From positions 1 to 64,000 of the forward strand of contig CALVYA010000006.1 of assembly GCA_944371905.1 (NCBI GenBank): a DNA stretch of 64,000 bases. The letters are read 5' to 3'. The stretch comes from an uncultured Bacilli bacterium. GTDB lineage: Bacteria; Bacillota_I; Bacilli_A; RF39; UBA660. The notes beneath the pieces were generated by a model that was not told the origin of the DNA, searched no databases, and saw only the letters and a program-made list of their open reading frames with translations. Shown here in pieces: positions 35,735-44,743 of this stretch (positions within the stretch are counted from its first letter, which is position 1; each line of letters opens with the position of its first letter). The position numbers and the translations under genes were made by a program.

Positions 35735-35807
35735 AGTAAATAATTTTTTATTTACTACATAAATTATAATCTCTTTAGGGGTATATTTCCTTTGGTAAAT
35801 TTTACCA
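35735..35807. repeat. two inverted repeats in the spoVT leader
   Basis: The first is a 9-bp stem, AGTAAATAA / TTATTTACT, loop TTTT (35735-35756). The second is TGGTAAAT TTTACCA (35793-35807), a 15-bp palindrome. Neither has a T-run placed like a terminator. They may be operator sites, for example for SpoVT itself, which is autoregulated in B. subtilis. Confidence 0.5.
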
Positions 35808-35814
35808 TTTGTAG

Positions 35815-35843
35815 TGCAAAAAAAAACTCATAATGAGTTTATT
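35815..35843 (-). terminator. terminator of the unknown gene
   Basis: Stem AAACTCA/TGAGTTT with a 3-nt loop at the end of the gene, followed by nine T on the minus strand. Confidence 0.75.
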
Positions 35844-36516
35844 TCAATTCTTGTAAACTTTTAATTTTAACACTTTCCTTTTTTATAATACGACTCTTGT
35901 CTAAATCTAAATATTTCTTATACGCCTCATCTGCCATGTTTTTTAAAGTTTGATTTCGATGTCTACTTTCACTACTAATTCTATTAAATAATACTTGAGA
36001 AAAATTTATATTTATAGTTGTTAAAATATCTTGATGCATTTCTTCATTAACACAAGAATACGCGTTTGTTAATTCATTATATAAAGATATTTCTGTTTCC
36101 TCTTTGATTGTTAAATTTAAATTTTCTTCAAAAGGAAGTTCGTTGTTATCTATTTGTTTGTTATATTCTTTTAAAAATTTTTTAGTATTACTTACTTTAT
36201 TTTCTTGATTACTAATGTAATCTTTATTGCTGTCTCGTTTTTCATTAATTACAATAATTGTACTTTCTAACATTGAATTTTTACTGTTATTTAAGATATG
36301 TTTTATAACTTCATCATCTATATCTACAGAATATTTATCATAAATTTTTTTCAAAGAAGACAATAATTTGGCTATTTCTATTTTTATAATATTTTTAGTC
36401 GCTAATTTAAAAGTATCAGCATTATTATCTAAATCTAATCTTAATTTATCAAAAAACATTTTTTGATGTTTTTCACTAAATATTTCATCAATATCTATTT
36501 CTACATTATTATTCAT
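35839..36516 (-). CDS. hypothetical soluble protein between mfd and spoVT
   Basis: A 225-aa protein I do not recognise. It is predominantly charged and helical, Lys-, Glu- and Asn-rich, with no membrane segment, signal or metal motif that I can see. The N-terminus MNNNVEIDIDEIFSEKHQKM and the basic C-terminal end from about 190 (SESRHRNQTLKNMADEAYKK) stand out. I start at 36516 because AGGTG precedes it by 5 nt. It has its own strong promoter and terminator, so it is transcribed alone. Position suggests a link to sporulation or repair, nothing more. Confidence 0.7.
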   Translation of the reverse strand: MNNNVEIDIDEIFSEKHQKMFFDKLRLDLDNNADTFKLATKNIIKIEIAKLLSSLKKIYDKYSVDIDDEVIKHILNNSKNSMLESTIIVINEKRDSNKDYISNQENKVSNTKKFLKEYNKQIDNNELPFEENLNLTIKEETEISLYNELTNAYSCVNEEMHQDILTTININFSQVLFNRISSESRHRNQTLKNMADEAYKKYLDLDKSRIIKKESVKIKSLQELK

Positions 36517-36547
36517 AATAACACCTATTTCTATTCTTAATAATTTA

Positions 36548-36584
36548 ATCTTATCAAATATATGTTTAATAGTCAACCTTGACT
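36548..36584 (-). promoter_or_regulatory. sigma-A promoter with overlapping palindrome
   Basis: On the minus strand: -35 TTGACT (36571-36576), exact 17-bp spacer, -10 TAAGAT (36548-36553). The -35 is one arm of a palindrome AGTCAACCTTGACT (36571-36584), a candidate operator that touches the mfd stop. Confidence 0.75.
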
Positions 36585-39500
36585 CTATTCATTAAAAGTT
36601 ATTTTATCAAGCAATTCCACTAAATAATAAATATAATGTTTATTCAATTTTAAGATATCAAGAATAATAATTAAATGATTATTTTTGAACATAAATCTAA
36701 ACATATTAGAAATTTTATATGCCTCTTCGAAGACCTTTTCTCCATCAATTTTATTAGAATACTCTTCATCAAAAATTAATTCAATAAAATTCTTAGTCTC
36801 TTTAACACTATCTACATGTTTATCTTTAGCTAATTTTTCAAACCATTCTTCATACATATAAATAATTAAATTATCATCCAATTTACCAAATCGATCTTCT
36901 AATTCTAATTTTACTTCTAATAATTTATTATAGGAATCAATTTCATTAATTTTCTTATGTATTTCAATTTTTAATTCATTTTCTTCTACATAGCTATCTT
37001 CAATATGAGTATCAACTTCGATTAATGGTTTAGTTTCGTTAATAACTTCTTCTTCCACAGATTCCCCTTTTAATCTTTTGATTTCATCATTTAATATTTT
37101 TAAATATAAATCTATACCAACATTATCAATAAATCCGGCTTGCTCACTTCCTAAAACATCTCCGGCACCTCTTATAGATAAATCACGTGTGGCAATAGAA
37201 AATCCACTTCCTAATTCGGTAAATTCTTTAATAACTTTTAATCTTTTTACAGCGGTCTCTGTTAATACTTTATTTTTATTATACATTAAATAGGCATAAG
37301 CAATTTTATCACTTCTTCCTACTCTTCCGCGAATTTGATATAATTGACTAAGTCCAAATCGATCTGCGTCAATTATTATTAATGTATTAACATTTGGAAT
37401 ATCAATCCCTGTTTCAATAATCGTTGTACATAGTAACACATCATATTCATGATTAATAAATTTAATCATAATATCTTCTAATTCTTCTTTATTCATTCTA
37501 CCGTGTGCATAAATAATCCTAGCATCTGGTACTAACTTAGAAATTTCAATTGCCTTATTCTCTATTTTTTCTACACTATTAAATAATAGAAAAACTTGAC
37601 CATCTCTAGACAATTCTTTATAAATAGCTTCTTTTATTAAAAAATCATTTTCCTCGATAACATAAGTTTCAACAGGATATCTATTAACTGGTGGAGTTTC
37701 TATCAAAGATAAACTTCTAATTCCCATCATTGACATTTGTAAGGTTCTTGGTATTGGTGTAGCCGTTAAAGTAAGAACATCAATGTTATTCTTATACTGT
37801 TTTATTTTTTCTTTATGTACAACACCAAATCGCTGTTCTTCATCGATTACTAGAAGTCCCAAATTACTAGGTTGAATATCGTTACTTAAAATACGATGGG
37901 TTCCAAATAAAATATCAATTTTTCCCGTTTTTAAATCGTTTAAAATTTCCTTTGTACGTTTAGATGAAGTAAATCTATTTAAAACTGCTATATTAACCGG
38001 GAAATTTTTAAATCTTTGAATAGCATTATTATATTGCTGATTTGACAAAATTGTAGTAGGGCATAAATATAAAACTTGTTTTGAATCAGATACTGCCTTA
38101 AATATAGCCCTAAAAGCTACTTCTGTTTTTCCATATCCAACATCTCCACATAGTAATCTATCCATAGGATGAATTGATTCCATATCAGACTTTATTTGAT
38201 TAATAGCTATTCTTTGATCTGGCGTTAATTCATATTGAAATTCATCTTCAAATATCTGTTGTAACTCACTATCGACACTAAATGCATATCCCTTTTGCAT
38301 CTCACGAGATGCATATAATCTAATAAGATCGGCAGCTATTTCTTTTACCTTATTTTTTACTCTAAGTTTTGTCTTAGCCCATTCCGTACCACCTAATTTA
38401 TGAATTTTAGGTACTACTCCTTCTTTTCCCGTATATTTACTTATTAATTCGATCTTTTCTACTGGAATATACAGTTTATCTTTTCCTTCATAAAGAAGCT
38501 CTAAATAATCTTTTTTTAATCCGTTTTTAGTTAAAGTTTTAATACCATTATATATACCAATACCATGAACATTATGCACTACATAATCCCCAATATTGAG
38601 ATTACTTATATTTTTTATCCTTGTCGAATATTTAAATGTTGTTTTATATTTATTCTTATTAGTGTTAGTGTTAAATAATTCTTTTTCAGTTAAAACAATA
38701 TAATCATTATATATAAAACCCTGATTAAGATATAAATTAACGATATTCAATTTATTTTCAATAATAGAATCATTTTCTACTTTTACATATTCTAAATCAA
38801 TGAATTTTATAAAACTTGTAATCTGATAATCTTTAAGACATACAATTACAGTTTTTTCGTGTTTTAAATTGTCAATAATATAATTTCTAATTGCTTCTAC
38901 GTTTTCACGAAAGGAACCAATCGTATGAACATCAAATTTCACATTTTTTTTATTATTAAAATTCATTATATCGGAATCAATTGTATTATATAAAGTACAA
39001 TCATAAGGAATTTTATCTAAAGTAAACATTATATTTTGTGTAGTATTTAAATCATTCCTGCTAAAATAATCATGTATATCTTCTTGTAATTTTTCGTAGC
39101 TTATTTTTAATTGTGAATAATCCTTTACTATTACAATTGGGTCTTTAATATAATCCAAAATATTTTCTGGATTATCAACAATATTAAACCTTTTTTTAAA
39201 TTCATTTTCTTCATCAAAAATTTCACTATTAGGATAAATAGTGACTTCATTAATAGTTTCAATTGATTTTTGGGTTGTTGTATCAAAAATACGTATTGAT
39301 TCTATTTCATCGCCAAAAAATTCTAAACGAACAGCATTAGGTAAACCTAAGGGAAATATATCTATAACAAAGCCTCTTATTCCCATATCTCCTGTTCTAG
39401 TCACAGTTGTTTCCCTAATATATCCAATATTCAATAATTTACTTATTAATTCATCTCTATCAATGGAATCTCCTGTTTTTAAATTAATAATATGATTAGA

Positions 39501-39863
39501 ATAACTCTTTTTAGAAGGTAAATATCTCAAATAAGAATTTAAATGAGTAATAATAATATGTCTTTTATCCTTCATTAGTTCGTTTAACGTTTCTAACCTA
39601 GTAGTCTTTAATTCTGGACTAGTAGCAATAGAAGCGCTAGCTAAAAAATCATCCATTGGAAATAATAAAGCATTATTATCATAATTATTAATAGAATTTA
39701 CTAACTTATTTGCTTCAAACAAAGTAGATGTTATAATAACAATATTTCTGTTATTTACTTTTGATAAATTAGAAATATATAGACAAAAAAAGTCATCCGT
39801 CATGCCATATAAACTAACATTATTCAAATCCATACTATAATCTAACTTATCAAATAAATTCAT
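36585..39863 (-). CDS. mfd: transcription-repair coupling factor Mfd
   Basis: Large DNA translocase that removes stalled RNA polymerase and recruits UvrA. Order: UvrB-homology region at the N-terminus, RNA-polymerase-interaction (CarD-like) domain with GDYVVHNVHGIGIYNGI near 420-440, helicase with Walker A LLCGDVGYGKTEVAFRAIF, DEEQ box LLVIDEEQRFGV, and TRG/RecG-like region with LSQLYQIRGRVGRS. 1092 aa is slightly short of the B. subtilis protein. It follows pth by 10 bp; the fin (yabK) gene usually between them is missing. Confidence 0.97.
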   Translation of the reverse strand: MNLFDKLDYSMDLNNVSLYGMTDDFFCLYISNLSKVNNRNIVIITSTLFEANKLVNSINNYDNNALLFPMDDFLASASIATSPELKTTRLETLNELMKDKRHIIITHLNSYLRYLPSKKSYSNHIINLKTGDSIDRDELISKLLNIGYIRETTVTRTGDMGIRGFVIDIFPLGLPNAVRLEFFGDEIESIRIFDTTTQKSIETINEVTIYPNSEIFDEENEFKKRFNIVDNPENILDYIKDPIVIVKDYSQLKISYEKLQEDIHDYFSRNDLNTTQNIMFTLDKIPYDCTLYNTIDSDIMNFNNKKNVKFDVHTIGSFRENVEAIRNYIIDNLKHEKTVIVCLKDYQITSFIKFIDLEYVKVENDSIIENKLNIVNLYLNQGFIYNDYIVLTEKELFNTNTNKNKYKTTFKYSTRIKNISNLNIGDYVVHNVHGIGIYNGIKTLTKNGLKKDYLELLYEGKDKLYIPVEKIELISKYTGKEGVVPKIHKLGGTEWAKTKLRVKNKVKEIAADLIRLYASREMQKGYAFSVDSELQQIFEDEFQYELTPDQRIAINQIKSDMESIHPMDRLLCGDVGYGKTEVAFRAIFKAVSDSKQVLYLCPTTILSNQQYNNAIQRFKNFPVNIAVLNRFTSSKRTKEILNDLKTGKIDILFGTHRILSNDIQPSNLGLLVIDEEQRFGVVHKEKIKQYKNNIDVLTLTATPIPRTLQMSMMGIRSLSLIETPPVNRYPVETYVIEENDFLIKEAIYKELSRDGQVFLLFNSVEKIENKAIEISKLVPDARIIYAHGRMNKEELEDIMIKFINHEYDVLLCTTIIETGIDIPNVNTLIIIDADRFGLSQLYQIRGRVGRSDKIAYAYLMYNKNKVLTETAVKRLKVIKEFTELGSGFSIATRDLSIRGAGDVLGSEQAGFIDNVGIDLYLKILNDEIKRLKGESVEEEVINETKPLIEVDTHIEDSYVEENELKIEIHKKINEIDSYNKLLEVKLELEDRFGKLDDNLIIYMYEEWFEKLAKDKHVDSVKETKNFIELIFDEEYSNKIDGEKVFEEAYKISNMFRFMFKNNHLIIILDILKLNKHYIYYLVELLDKITFNE

Positions 39864-39873
39864 ATTATCACCA

Positions 39874-40434
39874 TCATTTCCTATTATATTTTGACATTAA
39901 TTTTTCCATATCCATTTTAAAAAAATCATCAATTATGTTACAAACTATATCTATGTTATTATTAAAAATTTCCATCGTTTGATTATCAATCTTAGATAAA
40001 ACATAATCTTTTGTATCTATGGCTTTATTGTTAGAAATACCAATTCTTAATCTTGAATAATCTTTAGTCTTCAACATTAATTCTATATTTTTTAAACCAT
40101 TATGACCACCACTACTACCAGAAGGTCTTATGCGTATTTTTCCTGACTCTAAATTTAAATCATCACATATTATAAATATATCTTTTAATTCAATATTAAA
40201 ATAATCAATATACTTTTTTATTACCTCCCCCGATAAATTAATATAACTTTGTGGTTTTAATAAAATAGCTTTCTCATGATTAATGAGTAAATCACAATAT
40301 AATCCATTGAATTTTTTTTTATTTATAATCACATTTTTCCTTTCAGCATATTTATCAATATAAAAAAATCCTATATTATGTCTTGTTTTATCATACTCAT
40401 TACCAGGATTACCTAGCCCTACTATTAATTTCAT
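39874..40434 (-). CDS. pth: peptidyl-tRNA hydrolase
   Basis: Releases tRNA from dropped-off peptidyl-tRNA (spoVC in B. subtilis). Motifs: VGLGNPGNEYDKTRHNIGF (catalytic His in TRHNIGF), FNGLYCDLLIN, LLKPQSYINLSG, and the Asp in IICDDLNLE followed by RPSGSSGGHNGLKNI. 186 aa is standard. It abuts rsmI and precedes mfd. Confidence 0.96.
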   Translation of the reverse strand: MKLIVGLGNPGNEYDKTRHNIGFFYIDKYAERKNVIINKKKFNGLYCDLLINHEKAILLKPQSYINLSGEVIKKYIDYFNIELKDIFIICDDLNLESGKIRIRPSGSSGGHNGLKNIELMLKTKDYSRLRIGISNNKAIDTKDYVLSKIDNQTMEIFNNNIDIVCNIIDDFFKMDMEKLMSKYNRK

Positions 40435-41280
40435 CTATTCACATCCTTTATGATATTCTTTATAAATATCTGATTTTGTCGTTTTTCTATCGCGAGCTAC
40501 TAATTTCATAGCTTCTTTTTCGCTATATCCTAAATTAATATAATTTTTAATATGATCTATTATACTAATATTATCATAATTAGAATTATCCTTATTACCT
40601 TCCACTATTATGACAAATTCTCCTTTTATTTCGCCTGTTAATTCATTTATCACTACATCTATTTTACCTCGATATATTTCTTCATATATTTTAGATATTT
40701 CTCTACTTATCGATATTTTTCTATTACCAAATATTTTTTTTAAAGATTTTAAGGTATCCATTATTCGATGAGGAGATTCATAAAAAATTAAAGTATATTT
40801 AAAATCTTTTAATTCTTCCAACTCTTTTTCTAATTTAGATGTCTTAGAATTTAAAAACCCATAAAATAGAAAATGATTCGATTCAATACCAGATGTTATT
40901 AAAGCTGGGATCAAAGCTGTAGCACCAGGTAAACCAATAACATTATGACCTTTATCTACAACATATTCTACTGTTTTATAACCTGGATCACTAATAATTG
41001 GTGTCCCTCTATCAGTAATAATTCCAACATCATATCCTTGATCCAAACAGGTTAAGATTTTTTCTTTTACCACATTTTCATTAATATTATTACAGCTAAT
41101 TAATTTTTTCTTAATATTTAATTGATTTAATAATAATTTAGCTACTCTAGTATCTTCACAAAAAATTATCTCTACTTGTTTTAAAATATTTATTGATCTT
41201 AATGTTATATCTTCCAAATTTCCTATAGGAGTTGGAATTAAATATAGTGCATTTTTACCACTATAACTTTTTTGACTCAT
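40435..41280 (-). CDS. rsmI: 16S rRNA (cytidine-1402-2'-O)-methyltransferase
   Basis: Tetrapyrrole-methylase fold enzyme (YabC/YraL) adding the 2'-O-methyl to C1402 in the 30S P site. Motifs: LYLIPTPIGNLEDITLRS at the N-terminus, CEDTRVAKLLLN, ITDRGTPIISDPGYKTVE and GLPGATALIPALITSG. The 281-aa length fits. It lies between trmN6 and pth; in B. subtilis yazA stands between the two and is missing here. Confidence 0.95.
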   Translation of the reverse strand: MSQKSYSGKNALYLIPTPIGNLEDITLRSINILKQVEIIFCEDTRVAKLLLNQLNIKKKLISCNNINENVVKEKILTCLDQGYDVGIITDRGTPIISDPGYKTVEYVVDKGHNVIGLPGATALIPALITSGIESNHFLFYGFLNSKTSKLEKELEELKDFKYTLIFYESPHRIMDTLKSLKKIFGNRKISISREISKIYEEIYRGKIDVVINELTGEIKGEFVIIVEGNKDNSNYDNISIIDHIKNYINLGYSEKEAMKLVARDRKTTKSDIYKEYHKGCE

Positions 41281-41289
41281 AAAAACCTC

Positions 41290-42009
41290 CTAACTAAAAT
41301 ATTTAAGAACTTCTTCACTGTATGTACCATCATGATTATGAACTATAATTGAAGGCATAATTTTCATACCTGGATTGCCTCCTTTTTTTCCCTCTATTAA
41401 AACAATATTAGACTCTTCACCCAGTTTTGGATAAATTAATTGAATTTTTTTAGGCTCAATCTTATATTTTTTAAATAAAGAAATTAATTCTATTAATCGA
41501 TCACTTCTATGTACAATCGCTAATAATCCGCCATTTTTTAAATACATACTAGAAATTTCTATAATTTCTTCTAAATCAATTTTTAATTCATGTCTTGCTA
41601 TAGTTTTATGAATATCTTCATTAATTTTACTTTTTTCCTGCAATTTAAAATAAGGAGGATTAGAAACAATAACGTCAAAAAAACCATATTTAAAATATTG
41701 GCCTATATTATGAACATCATCATTTATTAATTGAATTTGATCTTGCAAATGATTTATTTTAATACTTTCTTGTGCTAGATCATAAATATCCTTTTGTATT
41801 TCTATTCCAAATATATTACACTTCGTTCTTGTTGATAAAATTAAGGGAATAGGTGCATTACCTGTACCTATATCTAAAATGTTTTTAGTATCTTTATTTA
41901 TTGTTACAAATCTAGGTAATAGTACTGAATCAAGTGAAAAACTAAACCATTCTGAATTTTGAATTATTCTCAGATTTTTATATCCAATTAAATCATTTAT
42001 TACTTTCAT
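41290..42009 (-). CDS. trmN6: tRNA1(Val) (adenine-37-N6)-methyltransferase-like protein
   Basis: Rossmann methyltransferase of the YabB/TrmN6 family. Motif I is NILDIGTGNAPIPLIL and the catalytic N6 motif IVSNPPYFK. The N-terminal DLIGYKNLRIIQNSEWFSFSLDSVLL is a family mark. The ATG at 42009 overlaps the yaaT 3' end by 17 nt; a TTG four codons earlier is also in frame. The target is inferred from the family. Confidence 0.87.
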   Translation of the reverse strand: MKVINDLIGYKNLRIIQNSEWFSFSLDSVLLPRFVTINKDTKNILDIGTGNAPIPLILSTRTKCNIFGIEIQKDIYDLAQESIKINHLQDQIQLINDDVHNIGQYFKYGFFDVIVSNPPYFKLQEKSKINEDIHKTIARHELKIDLEEIIEISSMYLKNGGLLAIVHRSDRLIELISLFKKYKIEPKKIQLIYPKLGEESNIVLIEGKKGGNPGMKIMPSIIVHNHDGTYSEEVLKYFS

Positions 42010-42793
42010 ACTCTTCCACAAAAATTTCTGTTAATATTTTATCACTTGATTCAATAGTAAATGTTTTTTTAAATAAATTATGTGATACAACTTTTCCACT
42101 CAAATTATTTACTTTGATATAACTACCTAAATCTGGATACTTTTTTTTCATTTCGCTATATTGCTCATCTTCATAGTTAAGACAACATAAAAGTCTTCCA
42201 CAAATACCATTAATTTTACTTGGATTTAATGCTATATATTGATTTTTTGCCATATTTATAGATACACTATTAAAATCCGTTAAAAAACTATTACAACATA
42301 AAAATCGTCCACATGGTCCTAAACCACCTATTTCTTTAGCTTTATCCCTAACACCAATTTGTCTTAATTCAATTCTAGTTTTATAAATAGATGCTAATTT
42401 TTTTGCCAATTCTCTAAAATCAATTCTTTCATCAGCAACAAAATTATAAATTAATTGATTTTTATCTAAAGTAAAATAAGCCCCTATAAAGTTCATATTT
42501 AAATTTAACTTTTTTGCATTTTTTTTGGCATCATCTAAAGCTTTCACACTTAATTTTTGATTTTTAGCATTTTGATTAATATCTTCCTCATTAGCTAATC
42601 TTATTATTTTTTTTAGTGGAGTAGTTAAATGCTTATCTTCCATTGATTTAACGTTCGTAAATACTTCACCAAATTGAACACCTTTTTCTGTTTCTACTAC
42701 TACTTTATCACCTTTTTTTACATCTAAGGAATTTCTTTCAAAAAAATACAATCTATTTGAACTTTCGAATTTTACTCCTACTACTTCATTCAT
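41993..42793 (-). CDS. yaaT: PSP1-domain protein YaaT/RicT
   Basis: Partner of YmcA and YlbF in the Y-complex that steers RNase Y and affects Spo0A phosphorylation, sporulation and competence. The PSP1 C-terminal domain is covered by DERIDFRELAKKLASIYKTR. The Cys-rich motifs LGPCGRFLCCNSF and INGICGRLLCCLNYE match the iron-sulfur cluster ligands of RicT. I start at the ATG at 42793 because GGAG lies 9 nt upstream; the frame opens earlier with TTG. It follows holB. Confidence 0.93.
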   Translation of the reverse strand: MNEVVGVKFESSNRLYFFERNSLDVKKGDKVVVETEKGVQFGEVFTNVKSMEDKHLTTPLKKIIRLANEEDINQNAKNQKLSVKALDDAKKNAKKLNLNMNFIGAYFTLDKNQLIYNFVADERIDFRELAKKLASIYKTRIELRQIGVRDKAKEIGGLGPCGRFLCCNSFLTDFNSVSINMAKNQYIALNPSKINGICGRLLCCLNYEDEQYSEMKKKYPDLGSYIKVNNLSGKVVSHNLFKKTFTIESSDKILTEIFVEEYESNK

Positions 42794-42794
42794 A

Positions 42795-43604
42795 CTACTC
42801 AACTCCAAACATAGAAATCATCAATTTATCAACTAGTAATTTTAAATTAATATTAAAATCTAATGAATCAATTATAAAAATAAGCCCATTTATTCTTCTT
42901 TTTATATCAATTATTTTATTGTTTTTTATAATTTTGTCAAACGTTTTTTGTATTTCATCATCATTGTCTACGGTAAGTATATTCAACATAATCCGTTCAT
43001 ATAACTTTATAACTTTTTTTAAAAAAGATTGTAATTCAATTTTATCTTCGTACTCCGAAAATTTTTCTAATATTTCAATAGAAGCTAGCATTTTTTTAGT
43101 TTCTATATTATGAATAAATTCGATAGCATCGTTATAATCATTATCATCTTCATTATAATTATAACTCAAGTTTATAAACTCACACCGTGATACTATCGTA
43201 TCCATAACTTTATTTTTATTTTCTGTAATTAATAAGGCAATAATATCCTCATCGGGTTCTTCTAAAAACTTTAGCAAAGTATTACCTGATGATTTATTTA
43301 AGTTCTCTGCATTTTTAATCACATATATTCTTTTATTGTTATACGATGACTTTGCTTTAAATTCTTCTTTTAAATTTAATATTTGTTCTTTTTTTATCCA
43401 CTGACCTTCTGGTTCTATGATTTTAAAATCTGGATATATTCCTTCCATTATCAATGTATCAATATTATCAACAACTTCTTTTTTTGATAATATAATCTTA
43501 ACTATTTTTATTATTATATTAAAATCCGAAGTTTTTAATAAATAAGCATGTCCAATATTATCATTACTAAAATATGTTTTTATTATATTATCAAAATCTA
43601 ACAT
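42795..43604 (-). CDS. holB: DNA polymerase III delta-prime subunit
   Basis: Clamp-loader subunit. Recognisable AAA+ features are GHAYLLKTSD, IKNAENLNKSSGNTLLKFLEEPDEDIIALLITENK and the sensor-like SRCEFINL. 269 aa is short but within the Firmicute range, and the P-loop is degenerate as in delta-prime proteins. The ATG at 43604 has GGAGGT upstream and overlaps nothing; the bofA stop lies 11 bp before it. It precedes yaaT as in B. subtilis. Confidence 0.92.
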   Translation of the reverse strand: MLDFDNIIKTYFSNDNIGHAYLLKTSDFNIIIKIVKIILSKKEVVDNIDTLIMEGIYPDFKIIEPEGQWIKKEQILNLKEEFKAKSSYNNKRIYVIKNAENLNKSSGNTLLKFLEEPDEDIIALLITENKNKVMDTIVSRCEFINLSYNYNEDDNDYNDAIEFIHNIETKKMLASIEILEKFSEYEDKIELQSFLKKVIKLYERIMLNILTVDNDDEIQKTFDKIIKNNKIIDIKRRINGLIFIIDSLDFNINLKLLVDKLMISMFGVE

Positions 43605-43615
43605 TATTACCTCCA

Positions 43616-43795
43616 TTAAAATATTAATATGAATGAAAAAACCAATAAAATCATCGCCGGTATATCTAATAAAGTTACTAAAGCTATAGTGATATAATTA
43701 ATTGGTACTATTAAACCAAACTTAATAGATATTAAATTAAAACTATATAAAAGTACTACTGCAAAAATTAATTTTTTTATTAACTTTGTTATCAT
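43616..43795 (-). CDS. bofA: BofA-like inhibitor of pro-sigma-K processing
   Basis: A 59-aa membrane protein, read by translating the gap between recR and holB. It has an N-terminal basic end (MITKLIKKL), hydrophobic segments, and the family hallmark FGLIVPINYITIALVTLLDI (31-50) with a short hydrophobic C-terminus. In B. subtilis BofA holds the SpoIVFB protease inactive in the mother cell and lies after recR and yaaL. GAGGG sits 6 nt before the ATG. yaaL is missing and spoIVFA/spoIVFB are not in this window. Confidence 0.85.
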   Translation of the reverse strand: MITKLIKKLIFAVVLLYSFNLISIKFGLIVPINYITIALVTLLDIPAMILLVFSFILIF

Positions 43796-43833
43796 TTTTA
43801 TCCCTCAATCTAATTTATGAGGATAAAATCATA

Positions 43834-44430
43834 TTATTCAATTTCTTTTCTATCAATTAATGCTCTTTCTAAAGTTAATGAATCAATATATTCAATATCA
43901 GCACCTAAAGGAATCCCACTAGCAATTCGCGTAACCCTAACATTTAAACCTTCTAAAACTTTTTTTATATATAAACTAGTCGTTTCTCCTTCAATACTAG
44001 GTTTAACTGCTATTATTATTTCTTCGAAAGATGCATTTTCAACACGTTTTACCAATTTCTCTATTCCAATATCTTCTGGATTAATTCCATCTAAAGGAGA
44101 TATTAAATTATCTAAAACATGATAATACCCTTTAAAAGAGCCAATTTTCTCAAATAGAAAAATACTTCTACAATCTTCCACAATACATAATGTTTTGCTA
44201 TCTCTAGAACTAGAAGAACAAATATTACAAATGTCTTCATCAGTAATATTAGAACAGATAGGACACTTATGTAATTTTTGCCTTGCCTCAATAATAGACT
44301 TTGAAAAAAAATCAGCTTTTTCTTCATCAATACTTAACATGTAAAAAGCTAATCTTTCTGCTGTTTTTTCACCAATTCCTGGTAACAATTTAAATCCTTC
44401 TATTAAATCTTTCAAACTTTCAGGATACAT
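43834..44430 (-). CDS. recR: recombination mediator RecR
   Basis: DNA-repair protein working with RecO and RecF in RecA loading at gaps. N-terminal helix-hairpin-helix (LKDLIEGFKLLPGIGEKTAERLA), zinc finger CPICSNITDEDICNIC (about 57-72), Toprim domain LCIVEDCRSIFLFEK. 198 aa is standard. It follows ybaB by 2 bp as in many Firmicutes. Confidence 0.97.
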   Translation of the reverse strand: MYPESLKDLIEGFKLLPGIGEKTAERLAFYMLSIDEEKADFFSKSIIEARQKLHKCPICSNITDEDICNICSSSSRDSKTLCIVEDCRSIFLFEKIGSFKGYYHVLDNLISPLDGINPEDIGIEKLVKRVENASFEEIIIAVKPSIEGETTSLYIKKVLEGLNVRVTRIASGIPLGADIEYIDSLTLERALIDRKEIE

Positions 44431-44432
44431 AA

Positions 44433-44729
44433 TTAAAATAGACCTGGGATATTACTAAATTTTCCCATTTTTTCTTCTGTCATATCATCAATCTTTTTTA
44501 ATGCTGAATTAACTGCTACCACGATCATATCTTCTAGCATTTCTATTTCGTCTTCTTGTATTGCTTCTTTGGTATTTATTTTTATTGATTTTATTTCCTT
44601 ATTTCCTTTAATTTCAACTTGTACTAAAGCATTCTCTCCAGTAAATATTGTGTTATCAATTTCTTCTTTAGCTTTTAACATATCTTTTTGCATACTTTGT
44701 GCCTGTTTCAATAAAGCTTGCATATTCAT
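44433..44729 (-). CDS. ybaB: YbaB/EbfC nucleoid-associated protein
   Basis: Small dimeric DNA-binding protein. The 98-aa sequence matches the family: MQALLKQAQSMQKDMLKAKE, then VQVEIKGNKEIKSIKI and the C-terminal ALKKIDDMTEEKMGKFS. It lies between dnaX and recR, the usual dnaX-ybaB-recR order. Confidence 0.95.
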   Translation of the reverse strand: MNMQALLKQAQSMQKDMLKAKEEIDNTIFTGENALVQVEIKGNKEIKSIKINTKEAIQEDEIEMLEDMIVVAVNSALKKIDDMTEEKMGKFSNIPGLF

Positions 44730-44743
44730 AATTATTCTCTCCT

